Of a DNA stretch of 64,000 nt, positions 51,159 through 59,556 are shown in pieces. Position numbers and translations under genes: made by a program. The notes beneath the pieces were generated by a model, which saw nothing but the letters and a program-made list of their open reading frames with translations, did no database searches and had not been told where the DNA came from. Source of the DNA: Mesorhizobium sp. B2-8-5. Its GTDB lineage: Bacteria; Pseudomonadota; Alphaproteobacteria; Rhizobiales; Rhizobiaceae. The stretch is taken from contig NZ_CP083951.1 of NCBI RefSeq assembly GCF_006440675.2, positions 1,831,501 to 1,895,500 of the forward strand, written 5' to 3'. Positions within the stretch are counted from its first letter, which is position 1. Each line of letters opens with the position of its first letter.

Positions 51159-51602
51159 TTACATCCGTTCACCGGGCAACTGGCTCGCCTGCTTCACCCA
51201 GGAAACGAATTGCTCCTCGTCGAGCCGGTCGCTCTCATGGATGTGGAAATAGCGCGTATCCTTGCTCCTGGATTCGACGGGCGGCACGGGCGTGAGCGAC
51301 AGGCCGCGGAAGAAGGCCACCTTGATGTATCTGGCGAAGCAATGGACGCCGAGGAACCAGCCTTCGCCTTCCATTCCGTAGAAGGGAGAGTTCCATTTGA
51401 CGGCCTTCTGCACGTTGGGAACGGCCTCAACGATGAGCTGGTCGAGCCGGCGCCCGACCTCGCTCTTCCAGCCCGGCATCGCCGCGATATAGGCCTGGAC
51501 GGGCGCGTCGCCATAGCCCTTGGCGATCTGCGGGTTGCCGCCTGAAAGCAGGACAGGTTCCGCGTCCACGGATCGCGCAACCTTTGCTTTTGCCTTCGCC
51601 AT
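51159..51602 (-). CDS. DUF1801 protein, second copy
   Basis: A 147-residue DUF1801 protein. The family segment is VEAVPNVQKAVKWNSPFYGM, where the KWNSPF(Y)G block is typical, then GWFLGVHCFARYIKVAFFRG and RYFHIHESDRLDEEQFVSWV. Its ATG overlaps the stop of the small membrane protein gene by one base (TGATG), so they are coupled. Context suggests a stress-linked or electrophile-related module together with the neighbouring SRPBCC and VOC proteins, but no reaction is known. Confidence 0.8.
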   Translation of the reverse strand: MAKAKAKVARSVDAEPVLLSGGNPQIAKGYGDAPVQAYIAAMPGWKSEVGRRLDQLIVEAVPNVQKAVKWNSPFYGMEGEGWFLGVHCFARYIKVAFFRGLSLTPVPPVESRSKDTRYFHIHESDRLDEEQFVSWVKQASQLPGERM

Positions 51603-51835
51603 CAGGCCGATCCCGTTCGCTCGCTCGTCTGCTGGCTGCGCCACCTGACGGCATAGGGCAGCACGAACATGTAGAGCCCGCTGAACAGCAGCAGGAAAAG
51701 CGGGATCAACGGCGAATAGACGATCCAGGCGGGCGGTGGGCCCATGGCCATGGCGGCGAAATTGGCAATGACGGTGACGGTGAAGATGATCGACAGCCAG
51801 CGGTGAAGCTGCCTGATCCATTTGCTCCAGTTCAA
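51602..51835 (-). CDS. small membrane protein (77 aa)
   Basis: A 77-residue protein with two hydrophobic helices (about 12-31 and 38-58): RWLSIIFTVTVIANFAAMAM and VYSPLIPLFLLLFSGLYMFV. The N-terminal NWSKWIRQLHRW motif with His and Arg resembles the first helix of small PepSY-like or cytochrome-type membrane proteins. No recognisable enzyme. It is the middle member of the ArsR-SRPBCC-VOC-membrane-DUF1801 group, 39 bases from the VOC gene and overlapping the next gene by one base. Confidence 0.72.
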   Translation of the reverse strand: MNWSKWIRQLHRWLSIIFTVTVIANFAAMAMGPPPAWIVYSPLIPLFLLLFSGLYMFVLPYAVRWRSQQTSERTGSA

Positions 51836-51874
51836 TCTAACCTCCCTTGCAAATGACGATACGGATCGAGTTGC

Positions 51875-52267
51875 CTACCAGCGCGCCAGCTGCGAAAGCT
51901 GAATGAGGTTGCCGCAGGTGTCGTTGAGCTGGGCGATGGTCGCGCCGGTCACCGCGGTCGGCGCCATGGCAAAGCTGCCGCCATTGGCCTTGATGCGCTC
52001 ATGGTCGCTCTTGATGTCGTCGGTGAACAGCATCAGGGCCGGCTGGCCCTGCTTGAAGATGGCCTGCTGATAAGTCTTTGCAGCCGGATTGTCGTTGAGG
52101 GCCAACTGCAGTTCAGTGCCGTCCGGATCGTCAGGCGAGGTGACTGTCAGCCAGCGAAAAGGCCCGTTGGTGAAGTCGGCCTTCTTGGTGAAGCCCAGGA
52201 CGTCGGTGTAGAAACGAAGAGCCTTTTCCTGGTCGTCGACATAGATGCTGGTCAGCCTGATCTTCAT
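51875..52267 (-). CDS. VOC-family protein (extradiol dioxygenase/glyoxalase fold)
   Basis: A 130-residue single VOC domain. It starts IRLTSIYVDDQEKALRFYTD with a typical V-D-D-x3-A-x3-F-Y pattern, FRWLTVTSPDDPDGTELQLA is the middle strand, and FAMAPTAVTGATIAQLNDTC the end. The family binds divalent metals and acts on small molecules. Encoded in the ArsR-headed group; substrate unknown. Confidence 0.85.
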   Translation of the reverse strand: MKIRLTSIYVDDQEKALRFYTDVLGFTKKADFTNGPFRWLTVTSPDDPDGTELQLALNDNPAAKTYQQAIFKQGQPALMLFTDDIKSDHERIKANGGSFAMAPTAVTGATIAQLNDTCGNLIQLSQLARW

Positions 52268-52345
52268 TGTCGTGTCTCCATTGCTTGCGCCCGCGGTTTG
52301 CCGCCCCGCCAGGACCGTGTCTGTCTTTTGAAGCTTCGGCGGACT

Positions 52346-52756
52346 TCAATCGATCCGCGAAAGCAGCTGCTCCAGGGCGGTGAAGTTGCGCTTCCAGCCC
52401 ACCGTGGCGCCGCGGTAGTACGGCTCCTGATCGGTGCGGAAGCCGACCTGCTCCATGCGCAGATGCGTGCCCGTGCCAGTCGGGGTGAGCGTCCAGGTGA
52501 CGACGCTCTCGAGGTCCTTGGTGTCCCAGCTGTAGGACAGGGTCCTGTTGGGCTCGACCGTCCGCACTTGGCAGTCGACGCCTCCCCATTCGGCGCTCAG
52601 ATTGAAGCGATGGTCCACGACCGGCTTGAAGCTGTTCTTCATCAGCCACTCCTCGATGAGATGCGGTTGGGTGAGCGCGCGCCAGATCTTTTCCGGCGGA
52701 AAAGGTATCTCGCGCTCGACGATGACGGAGCGCGTTGCGGCCGGCACTTCATTCAT
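52346..52756 (-). CDS. SRPBCC (AHSA1/START-like) domain protein
   Basis: A 136-residue lipid/hydrophobic-ligand binding domain related to the Aha1 C-terminal domain. The family pattern is VIVEREIPFPPEKIWRALTQ, then PHLIEEWLMKNSFKPVVDHR and SWDTKDLESVVTWTLTPTG. Such small proteins regularly follow an ArsR regulator in rhizobial genomes and are thought to bind small hydrophobic molecules. Its ATG overlaps the ArsR stop by four bases (ATGA), making regulator and target translationally coupled. Confidence 0.85.
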   Translation of the reverse strand: MNEVPAATRSVIVEREIPFPPEKIWRALTQPHLIEEWLMKNSFKPVVDHRFNLSAEWGGVDCQVRTVEPNRTLSYSWDTKDLESVVTWTLTPTGTGTHLRMEQVGFRTDQEPYYRGATVGWKRNFTALEQLLSRID

Positions 52757-53076
52757 TGATCCATCCTTTTGAGCAGTTCCTCCAGATCGTCGAACCGGCT
52801 TTCCCAAAACCCCGCCATGTGGCGCGTCCAGTCCATCAACGGCGCCAGCGCCTTGAGCTGGGCGCTGTAATGGGTCTGGCGGCCCTCATGGCGGTCGCGC
52901 ACTAGGCCCGCCTCCTTGAGGACGCCGAGATGCTTCGACACCGCCGGCTGCGATACGCCGGCCTGCGCGGTCAGGGCACCGACCGTCTGCTCGCCCTGGC
53001 GGCAGAGACGTTCGAAGATGGCGCGCCGTGTCGGATCGGCAAGCGTCCTGAACAGTATATCGTGCGAGGCCGACAT
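52753..53076 (-). CDS. ArsR-family HTH transcriptional regulator
   Basis: A 107-residue winged-helix repressor. The HTH is in AQAGVSQPAVSKHLGVLKEA with LFRTLADPTRRAIFERLCRQ before it and VRDRHEGRQTHYSAQLKALA after it. The metal-binding ELCVCDL-type motif of arsenic sensors is absent, so the ligand is probably not a metal; this is the SdpR/YgaV-like subgroup. ATG at 53076 is chosen (a TTG at 53085 is the alternative). A perfect inverted repeat directly upstream (53080-53105) is its likely operator, controlling this gene and the five behind it. Confidence 0.9.
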   Translation of the reverse strand: MSASHDILFRTLADPTRRAIFERLCRQGEQTVGALTAQAGVSQPAVSKHLGVLKEAGLVRDRHEGRQTHYSAQLKALAPLMDWTRHMAGFWESRFDDLEELLKRMDQ

Positions 53077-53079
53077 CTC

Positions 53080-53105
53080 AATCAATAACCCGTTGGCTAT
53101 TGATT
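53080..53105. promoter_or_regulatory. inverted-repeat operator candidate of the ArsR operon
   Basis: AATCAATA-ACCCGTTGGC-TATTGATT: perfect 8-bp arms, 10-base spacer, immediately before the ArsR start. The geometry fits a dimeric ArsR-type repressor binding its own promoter. Confidence 0.5.
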
Positions 53106-53262
53106 ACGTATAACCACTGGGATATGTATGAGTCAAGCAGCGAATCGCCAGCCGCAGCAAAGCGACCGCAACAAGGGGGCCGCTGCCCAGGGAAATGGCT
53201 TTGGGCCTATACCGGCACGCCGGCACGACCTTTCCCGAACGACACCGAATAGGATGGTTGCT

Positions 53263-53730
53263 TTATGCCGGATCGACCACCGGAACGGTCAGATCCCTAA
53301 GCAGCGTCGAAAGCTCCGGTTCGTCGATGAGCAGGGCGGCGTCGGCTGCTGGAAGCCATGCACGCTGCCGGTTCGCGGCTTCCTGCCAGTCGGCAAGCTC
53401 CTCGGCGACCTCGAGCAAATAGACCGCAACGTCCACGCGAATGAAGCCATTGGTCATGCGTTTCCAATAGGAATAGGTGCCGGCAGGCTGCTTCAGCGTC
53501 CTGCCGAGAACGCCTGCTTCTTCCTGGGCTTCGATCGTTGCCGCCTTGCGCCCGCTCTTGCCCTTCATCGGCCAACCCTTTGGCACAATGAAGCGCCGTG
53601 TGGTGCGTGAGGTGACCAGCAACACTTCCAGGTTGCCGTCTTCCCGCAAGCGATACGGAATGGCCGCCACCTGGCGGATCCGTTGGCCTTTCTTGGCTCT
53701 GCGAACTGCTTTCTTCTTGGTTGTTGCCAT
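53263..53730 (-). CDS. Nudix hydrolase
   Basis: A 155-residue Nudix hydrolase of the DIPP/NudH-like subgroup. An N-terminal basic tail (ATTKKKAVRRAKKG) precedes VAAIPYRLREDGNLEVLLVT and the Nudix box, read as GWPMKGKSGRKAATIEAQEE plus AGV; the REx2EE core is changed to IEx2EE, but both Glu metal ligands remain. It likely hydrolyses diphosphate linkages in nucleotide or inositol polyphosphates. ATG at 53730 is preferred; one at 53763 would add 11 residues. It stands alone between the ArsR group and a palindromic repeat. Confidence 0.85.
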   Translation of the reverse strand: MATTKKKAVRRAKKGQRIRQVAAIPYRLREDGNLEVLLVTSRTTRRFIVPKGWPMKGKSGRKAATIEAQEEAGVLGRTLKQPAGTYSYWKRMTNGFIRVDVAVYLLEVAEELADWQEAANRQRAWLPAADAALLIDEPELSTLLRDLTVPVVDPA

Positions 53731-53803
53731 CCCAAATTCCGGTGAGAGCAGCATCCCTGCCATACGCTCTCGCGCGGCAAAAACCTGTCCTCCTGCAAAC
53801 CCT

Positions 53804-53903
53804 AGAGCGTTTCACCGTTTCACGGAAACGGCGAACCGCTCTATCTCTTTAGTTTTGACGCAATTCCCGACGGAAAACCGTGTCACACTTTTCCTGGAAT
53901 TGC
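53804..53903. repeat. paired palindromic elements (REP/RIME-like)
   Basis: Two palindromes: 53804-53842 (AGAGCG...CGCTCT) and 53860-53903 (GCAATTCC...GGAATTGC). The second is nearly the same as 30603-30646, 23 kb away, showing a dispersed family. They lie in the gap upstream of the Nudix gene. Confidence 0.8.
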
Positions 53904-53978
53904 TCTAGAACCACCGCCCTTGCAATCCGGCAATTTGCCAGCAAGTAAGTCGGCTAATAAACTGAAAAAAACAAAATG

Positions 53979-54275
53979 TCAGCGGCAAACCCGTGAAATC
54001 GTGTTGCCGACCGCTTCCATCCGACAGGTCTTGTCATATACCGGCACATCGGGCTTGGGCTTGGGCGCGCTCTGCCGGTCAAGCTCGCGATACAATTGCT
54101 GTTGCTGCTGGTATTGCTGCCGCTGCAAGCGGTTCTGCAACTGCTGCAGCTGGTTCTGCTGCACCAATGCGTCGCGATTCGTCGGGATGACAATCTGCGC
54201 ATGAGACGCCGCAACCTGAGAAATCGCGGCCGCCAGCACGGCGCCTGCCAGAACAGCCTGAATGTGACGAAGCAT
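53979..54275 (-). CDS. secreted Gln-rich protein with signal peptide (98 aa)
   Basis: A 98-residue protein with a clear signal peptide (residues 1-26, LAGAVLAAAISQVAASHAQ, cleaved after SHA) and a mature part of ~70 residues. The middle is strikingly Gln/Leu/Arg rich (QQNQLQQLQNRLQRQQYQQQ), predicted as an amphipathic helix or coiled coil. It ends with two cysteines in KTCRMEAVGNTISRVCR that could form a disulphide in the periplasm. Start ATG at 54275 has GGGAG upstream. I know of no tested function. The autotransporter remnant lies on the other strand next to it. Confidence 0.7.
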   Translation of the reverse strand: MLRHIQAVLAGAVLAAAISQVAASHAQIVIPTNRDALVQQNQLQQLQNRLQRQQYQQQQQLYRELDRQSAPKPKPDVPVYDKTCRMEAVGNTISRVCR

Positions 54276-54335
54276 CCGCACGGCTCCCATAGGAAAAACC
54301 ATGCACTTCATATAGTGCGGGCGGCCAATAACGCC

Positions 54336-54705
54336 ATGGGCACTGCGAAACGTGATGCGGCCCACGGAAGCCGGGCGATTGGCTATGCCGTTGCGCCGGC
54401 ACTGGAGGTCGGGGCCGACATCCCGGTCAGCGACATCGCCAGCTTCCGCATCTACGGAAAGGCCGGCGTCGAATTCTCCACCAAGCAGAGGGAGATCGAG
54501 GGGCGTTTCGCCGCCGCCGAGAATCTGCCCGGCAACCCGGCATTGCACTTGACGGAAGCCATCGATTCGCCGCTCTATCGGGTCGGCGCCGGGCTGGAGC
54601 TCAATGGGCGTCAACGGAGTCGGGCTGGCGCTCAGGTACAACGGCGCCTTCGGGGAAACGGTCAAGCAGAACGCGGTCAGCGCGTCTCTCAAGGTCAGCT
54701 TCTAG
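54336..54705 (+). pseudogene. outer-membrane autotransporter/Omp beta-barrel remnant (frameshifted)
   Basis: The frame from 54336 encodes beta-strand-rich sequence typical of the C-terminal part of an outer-membrane barrel (SRAIGYAVAPALEVGADIPV, ASFRIYGKAGVEFSTKQREI, LYRVGAGLELNG). Near 54605 the reading frame must shift to continue with GVNGVGLALRYNGAFGETVK and end in ASLKVSF plus stop (54703-54705), a classic barrel end with terminal Phe. There is no N-terminal passenger or signal peptide in front. So this is the last quarter of a decayed barrel gene. Confidence 0.75.
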
Positions 54706-54737
54706 CTGACGCGGGGCGGCGGCCAAGAAGGGAAGTC

Positions 54738-55334
54738 ATGAGGACGAAGTACGCGTATCTCGCGGCGATGCTGGTAGCCGCCTGCATTACCGGTATGCCG
54801 GCAGCGGGATTTGCCGCGCAAAACAAGGGCGACAAGGTGGCGCCAGCGGCCCAGCCCGCCGACGCAGCGGCCAAGCCGCAACTGCCGGGCGGCGCCTCGG
54901 CGCTGTCGGAAACGCATGGCGACTGGACGGTCAACTGCCAAGTCACCGGCACGAACAAGGTCTGCAGCCTGTCACATCAGCAGTTCAACAAGCAGAGCGG
55001 CCAGCGGCTGCTGGCGATCGAATTGACGACCAAGACGGGCCAGGACGCCGCCGGCACGCTGGCGCTGCCCTTCGGGCTTGCCCTGGCCAACGGCATTTCG
55101 CTTGAGATCGACGACAAGAAGCTGGACGGGACGCTGCAGTTCAACACCTGCCAGGCGGTCGGCTGCCTGGTGCCGGTGACGTTCGATGCCGATACCACGC
55201 CGCTCTTGCAGAACGGCACCACGCTGAAAATCAACGCCACGGCGGCCGACACGACGCAGCCGATCTCCTTCACCATCTCGCTCAACGGCTTCGGCAGCGC
55301 GCTGGCGCGGACGGCGGACCTGTCGGCGGACTAG
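54738..55334 (+). CDS. invasion-associated locus B (IalB) family protein
   Basis: A 198-residue secreted protein. The signal peptide (1-26; AAMLVAACITGMPAAGFAA) is followed by a short Ala/Pro/Lys linker and an IalB domain with SETHGDWTVNCQVTGTNKVC, LFVQ-like QLLAIELTTKTGQDAAGTLA, and FNTCQAVGCLVPVTFDADTT with two more cysteines. IalB of Bartonella is linked to host-cell entry; in rhizobia the family is common and its role is unknown. The ATG at 54738 follows AAGGGAAGTC. The autotransporter remnant lies directly upstream and the long open frame joining the two is accidental. Confidence 0.88.
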   Translation: MRTKYAYLAAMLVAACITGMPAAGFAAQNKGDKVAPAAQPADAAAKPQLPGGASALSETHGDWTVNCQVTGTNKVCSLSHQQFNKQSGQRLLAIELTTKTGQDAAGTLALPFGLALANGISLEIDDKKLDGTLQFNTCQAVGCLVPVTFDADTTPLLQNGTTLKINATAADTTQPISFTISLNGFGSALARTADLSAD

Positions 55335-55363
55335 TTTGTCGGAGACCGGCCGGCTGAACGCTT

Positions 55364-55474
55364 CGTCATCCACGGGCGAAGCAAGGAGCGAAGCGACGCG
55401 GCGCAGACCCGAGGATCCATTCCGTGACATAGGAGCGCCGCGCCGCTTCGCGGCTGCTCCGCCCAGGGATGACG
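55364..55474. repeat. dispersed intergenic repeat with GTCATCC ends
   Basis: CGTCATCC at 55364 and GGATGACG ending at 55474 are inverted ends. Inside are the GCGCAGACCCGAGGATCC and CCGTGACA blocks and a GC-rich hairpin. The same style of element (GTCATCC...CGCAGACCCGAGGATCCATT) is frequent in Rhizobiales genomes. It sits between the convergent ialB and kdpE genes and probably serves both as a 3'-end. Confidence 0.75.
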
Positions 55475-55513
55475 AGGTTGGAAGGCTTCGGCCAACCACC
55501 ACGGTTTGCCTCG

Positions 55514-56206
55514 CTACTCAACCTCGCGCAGACGGTAGCCGACGCCGGTCTCGGTGATGATGTAGCGCGGCTGGTCCGGCGTCTTCTCGATCTTCTGCCG
55601 CAGCTGGCGCACATAGACTCTCAGATACTGGACGTCGGTGGAGTCGTTCCAGATCTGCTTCATCAGGAACTGGTGCGTCAGCACCTTGCCGGCATATTGC
55701 ACGAGCATGCGCAGGATGTCGTATTCCTTGGGCGACAGTTTCACTTCCTTGTCCTCGACCTTGACGATGCGCTTCACCAGGTCGACGGAAAGGTCGCCGG
55801 TGTGGAACACCGGCTTCTCGCCCTGCTGCTGGAATTTGTGGCGCAGCGCCACGCGAATGCGCGCGACCAGCTCGTTCATGCCGAAAGGCTTGGTCACATA
55901 GTCATCGGCGCCGAGCTCGAGCGCGGCGACGATACCGGCCTCGTCGGTGCGGCTGGACAGGATGACGACCGGAACGTCGAGGCCGTCGCCGCGCCATTTG
56001 CCGAGCAGCTCGAGGCCGGTCATGCCGGGCAGGCCGAGATCGAGCAGGATAAGGTCGGGCCGTTCGGCCTGCATGAGTTCGATCGCCGCCTTGGCGTTAG
56101 GCGCCTCGGAGACCGCGTAGCCCTGGCTGCCGAGGCCGACGCGCAGCAATTTGCGGATCGGCGGTTCGTCGTCGACGACCAGGATGGAGACGGTCTGGTT
56201 CGTCAT
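55514..56206 (-). CDS. kdpE: response regulator KdpE
   Basis: A 230-residue OmpR/PhoB-type regulator. The receiver domain has VDDEPPIRKLLRVG, the phospho-Asp in LILLDLGLPGMTGLELL (about D54) and LSSRTDE; the C-terminal winged helix has LSPKEYDILRMLVQYAGKVL and QLRQKIEKTPDQPRYIITET. With KdpD it activates the potassium pump genes when K+ is scarce. Its start overlaps the end of kdpD by four bases, and it is the last gene of the kdp operon. Confidence 0.95.
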   Translation of the reverse strand: MTNQTVSILVVDDEPPIRKLLRVGLGSQGYAVSEAPNAKAAIELMQAERPDLILLDLGLPGMTGLELLGKWRGDGLDVPVVILSSRTDEAGIVAALELGADDYVTKPFGMNELVARIRVALRHKFQQQGEKPVFHTGDLSVDLVKRIVKVEDKEVKLSPKEYDILRMLVQYAGKVLTHQFLMKQIWNDSTDVQYLRVYVRQLRQKIEKTPDQPRYIITETGVGYRLREVE

Positions 56207-58935
56207 GCCGCGTCGTCCGTAAGGGGAGCGCCGAGCGCCGGCAACTCAGCCGGCAGCGGCATGCGGATGGTGAAGATCGCGCCCAGACGGTCGGTGCGGT
56301 TGGCCGCCGCGATCGTGCCGCCCATCGCCTCGATGAAGCCGCGGCTGATCGACAGGCCGAGACCCGTGCCGGCGCGCACCTGGTCGCGCTTGCGCACGCG
56401 GTAGAAGGTGTCGAATATCCGCTCCAGGTCGTCGGGCGGAATGCCCGGTCCCTCGTCCATCACCTGCAGGATGACGGCGCCGTTGTCGACCCAGGCCTGC
56501 AGCCGGATGGCCGAGCCCGGCGAGGCATATTTGGCGCCATTGTCGAGGAGGTTGAACAATGCCTGCTCGAACAGAACGGGATCGAGCCGCAGCATCGGCA
56601 GATCGGCAGGAATGTCGGTTTCTATCTTGTGTTCGGCGGTGATCTTCCGCGCCCGGTTCAACGCCGATCCGACGACGTCTCCGACATAGTGGAATGCGTG
56701 GTTTGGCTCCATCGCGCCCGACTCTATCCTGGTCATGTCGAGCAGATTGGCGATGAAGCGGTTCAGCCGCTCCGCTTCGCTGACAACCGTCGCCAGAAGT
56801 TCGGCGCGATCGTTTTCCGGCAGCGCCGGCGCGAATTCCTTCAGCGTGCCGGCCGCGCCCATGATCGCGGCAAGCGGCGTCTTAAGGTCATGCGAGATGG
56901 AGGTAAGCAGCGCCGAGCGCAAGCGGTCCGCTTCGGCGGCCAGCCTGGCGCGGTCGACATCGGCGACGAGCTGAACGCGCTCGATGGCGACCGCTGCCTG
57001 GTCGGCCAGGGCGTCGAGCAGCCGCTGCTGCTCGGGCGTCAGCAGGGGCCCTTGCTTGTCGTTGTCGAGACCGACCACGCCGATCGCGGTGCGCCCCGTC
57101 CGCAGGGGGAGATAGAGGCGTTTTGCGCCAGGCAAGGTGTCGGCGCCGCGGCCGGCGGCGCGGTTGTGCTCCCAGGCCCAGCGGGCGGCCGCGATATCGG
57201 CTTCGGCCAGCGTGTCGTCCGGCGGATAGCCGGCCTTGACGGTGATAGTGCCGTTTTCCGGCAGGAGCAGCACGACGCGGACCTTCAGCATCGAGGCGAT
57301 CTGGAAGGCGGTGGCCCACAGCACGTCGTCGAGCGTGCCGGCGCCGGCGAGCTTCTTGGAGAAGGAGTAGATGTCCTCGGTGGCGCGCGCCCGCGAGCGG
57401 GCGGCGACCGCCTGGCGCTGAACACGCGCGGTCAGGTTGCTGGCGATCACGGCTACGACGAGGAAGACCGTGAAGGCGACGATGCTTTCCGGATCCCTGA
57501 TCGTCAGCGTGTAGCGCGGCTCGAGGAAGAAGAAATTGAAGGCAAGCGCGCTCAGGAAACAGGCATAGAGGGCTGGCCAGAGCCCGAAGGTCACGGCCGC
57601 GGTCAGCACCGCCAGAAGCAGGACGCTGGCAAGATTGCGGACGTCGAGGAACTGGTCGAGGATCGAGCTGACGGCCAGCGCGCCGGCGACATAGGCCGTC
57701 GAGAACAGGTAGGGCCAGACCTGGAAAGGCTTCTGCTCGGGCGCGGCCTTGACCCGTGCCGACGGTGTGTCGCCATCGCGCTCGGCGCCTGAAATGACAT
57801 GGACGCTGATGTCGCCGGCATTGCGGATCAGGTCATAGGTGAGCGAGCCCTCGATCAGCTCGCGCCAGCGCGAGCGGGTCGGCCTGCCGATGACGATATG
57901 GGTGAAATTATTCGCCGTCGCGTGGCGCACGATGTCCTGGGCGACGTTCTGGCCGGGAATGGTGGCGATCTCGGCGCCGAGCTGTTCGGCAAGGCGCAGG
58001 TTCCTGGCCAGGCGATCCTTGTCCTCCTCGGACAAGCCGGCGAGCCGCGGCGTGTCGACATGCAGCGCCGTCCAGGGCGCGCGCAGCCGGTCGGCGAGCC
58101 GGCGCGCGTAGCGGATGCGGGCCGCTCCGCCGGGTTGCGAGTCGACGCAGACGAGAACCCGCTCGCCGGCCGCCCACGGGCCCGGAATGGCATGCGACTG
58201 CATGTGGTTGAGCAACTGCTCGTCGACGCGCTGGGCGGTGCGGCGCAGGGCCAGCTCGCGCAGCGCCGTCAGATTGCCCGGCGAGAAATAATTCTCAATG
58301 GCGCGCTGCGCGGTGTTGGGGAAATAGACCTTCCCGTCCTGCAGGCGTTTGATCAGGTCGTCGGGTGTGAGGTCGATGATCTCGATGTCATCGGCCTCGT
58401 CGATGACGGAATCGGGAACCGTCTCGCGCACCCGGACGCGGGTGATCTGGGCGACGACGTCGTTCAGGCTTTCGACATGCTGGATGTTGAGCGTGGTGTA
58501 GACGTCGATGCCTTGCGCAAGGATCTCCTGCACATCGAGATAGCGTTTGGGATGCCGGCTGCCGGGCGCGTTGGTATGGGCAAGCTCGTCGACCAGGACC
58601 AGCGCAGGGCGCCGCTTCAGGATGGCGTCGATGTCCATTTCGTCGAGCGTCTGGTCGCGATACTCGACCAGGCGGCGTGGGATCACCTCATAGCCGTCGA
58701 CCAGGGCCTGGGTTTCCTTGCGGCCATGGGTCTCGACAATGCCGATCACGACATCGATGCCGTCGGCGCGGCGGGCGCGGCCCGCCATCAGCATCTCGTA
58801 GGTCTTGCCGACGCCGGGCGCGGCGCCGAGAAATATGCGCAGGCGGCCACGGCCCTCGCGTTCGGCATGCTCGAGGAGCGCGTCGGGGGAGGGTCGGTTC
58901 TTAGGGTCGGTCCTGTCGTCGGGCATCAGGTCCAA
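56203..58935 (-). CDS. kdpD: sensor histidine kinase KdpD
   Basis: A 910-residue K+ sensor kinase. The N-terminal KdpD domain has FLGAAPGVGKTYEMLMAGRA (Walker A near 38-47) and GIVETHGRKETQALVDG. Next come a universal-stress-protein domain (about 245-375), four closely spaced membrane helices (about 405-500), a GAF domain, HisKA with LLTSISHDLKTPLAAIMG (His near 680), and an ATPase domain with NLLDNGAKYA, DEGPGIPPDDLERIFDTFYR and GTGLGLSISRGF. The domain set is complete and matches the E. coli layout (894 aa). It lies 45 bases after kdpC in the same orientation. Confidence 0.95.
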   Translation of the reverse strand: MDLMPDDRTDPKNRPSPDALLEHAEREGRGRLRIFLGAAPGVGKTYEMLMAGRARRADGIDVVIGIVETHGRKETQALVDGYEVIPRRLVEYRDQTLDEMDIDAILKRRPALVLVDELAHTNAPGSRHPKRYLDVQEILAQGIDVYTTLNIQHVESLNDVVAQITRVRVRETVPDSVIDEADDIEIIDLTPDDLIKRLQDGKVYFPNTAQRAIENYFSPGNLTALRELALRRTAQRVDEQLLNHMQSHAIPGPWAAGERVLVCVDSQPGGAARIRYARRLADRLRAPWTALHVDTPRLAGLSEEDKDRLARNLRLAEQLGAEIATIPGQNVAQDIVRHATANNFTHIVIGRPTRSRWRELIEGSLTYDLIRNAGDISVHVISGAERDGDTPSARVKAAPEQKPFQVWPYLFSTAYVAGALAVSSILDQFLDVRNLASVLLLAVLTAAVTFGLWPALYACFLSALAFNFFFLEPRYTLTIRDPESIVAFTVFLVVAVIASNLTARVQRQAVAARSRARATEDIYSFSKKLAGAGTLDDVLWATAFQIASMLKVRVVLLLPENGTITVKAGYPPDDTLAEADIAAARWAWEHNRAAGRGADTLPGAKRLYLPLRTGRTAIGVVGLDNDKQGPLLTPEQQRLLDALADQAAVAIERVQLVADVDRARLAAEADRLRSALLTSISHDLKTPLAAIMGAAGTLKEFAPALPENDRAELLATVVSEAERLNRFIANLLDMTRIESGAMEPNHAFHYVGDVVGSALNRARKITAEHKIETDIPADLPMLRLDPVLFEQALFNLLDNGAKYASPGSAIRLQAWVDNGAVILQVMDEGPGIPPDDLERIFDTFYRVRKRDQVRAGTGLGLSISRGFIEAMGGTIAAANRTDRLGAIFTIRMPLPAELPALGAPLTDDAA

Positions 58936-58980
58936 TCATGAATTGCGCCGGGGATCGTGTCGATCCCCGGCGCGGGTGGA

Positions 58981-59544
58981 TTACTTCAACTCGTCCAGCG
59001 CCAGGTTCAGCGCCAGCACGTTGACCACCGGCTCCCCGAGGACGCCAAGCTCGCGGTCCTCGACATGGCTGTCGACCAGCGCCTTCACCTTGGCCTCGTC
59101 CATGGTGCGGGCCTTGGCGACGCGCGGCACCTGGAAATAGGCGGCCTCCGGGCTGATGTCGGGATCCAGGCCGCTGCCCGACGTGGTGACGAGGTTCATG
59201 GGCACCGGCTGGTTCGGGTTCTCGGCCTTCAGCTTCCCAGCGTCATCCTTGATGCGGTCGATGAGCTTGGGGTTGGTAGGGCCGAGATTCGATCCGCCCG
59301 AGGACGCGGCGTTGTAACCGTCACCGGCCGCCGACGGCCGGCCGTGGAAATAGCGGTCGCTGGCGAAAGCCTGGCCGATCAGGCTGGAGCCGATGACCTT
59401 GCCATCCTTTTCGATAAGGCTGCCATTGGCCTGGTTCGGAAACAGCGCCTGGGCGATGCCGGTCATGCCGATCGGATAGACGAGGCCGGTCAGCACGGTG
59501 AAGAAGACGATCATGACAAAGGCGGGTCTGAGTTGCTTGAACAT
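58981..59544 (-). CDS. kdpC: potassium-transporting ATPase subunit C
   Basis: A 187-residue KdpC protein with one N-terminal membrane helix (about 6-28; [20 protein letters not shown]) and a periplasmic domain with [40 protein letters not shown] and [20 protein letters not shown], the family blocks. It raises the ATP affinity of KdpB and stabilises the KdpFABC complex. 12 bases separate it from kdpB. It is intact. Confidence 0.95.
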   Translation of the reverse strand: MFKQLRPAFVMIVFFTVLTGLVYPIGMTGIAQALFPNQANGSLIEKDGKVIGSSLIGQAFASDRYFHGRPSAAGDGYNAASSGGSNLGPTNPKLIDRIKDDAGKLKAENPNQPVPMNLVTTSGSGLDPDISPEAAYFQVPRVAKARTMDEAKVKALVDSHVEDRELGVLGEPVVNVLALNLALDELK

Positions 59545-59556
59545 CGGGGCAAGTCC

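Noticed and set aside
54096..55334. ialB as a 412-codon gene with long N-terminal part
   Set aside because: The extension includes antisense sequence of the Gln-rich secreted gene and the barrel remnant; the true signal peptide begins at 54738.
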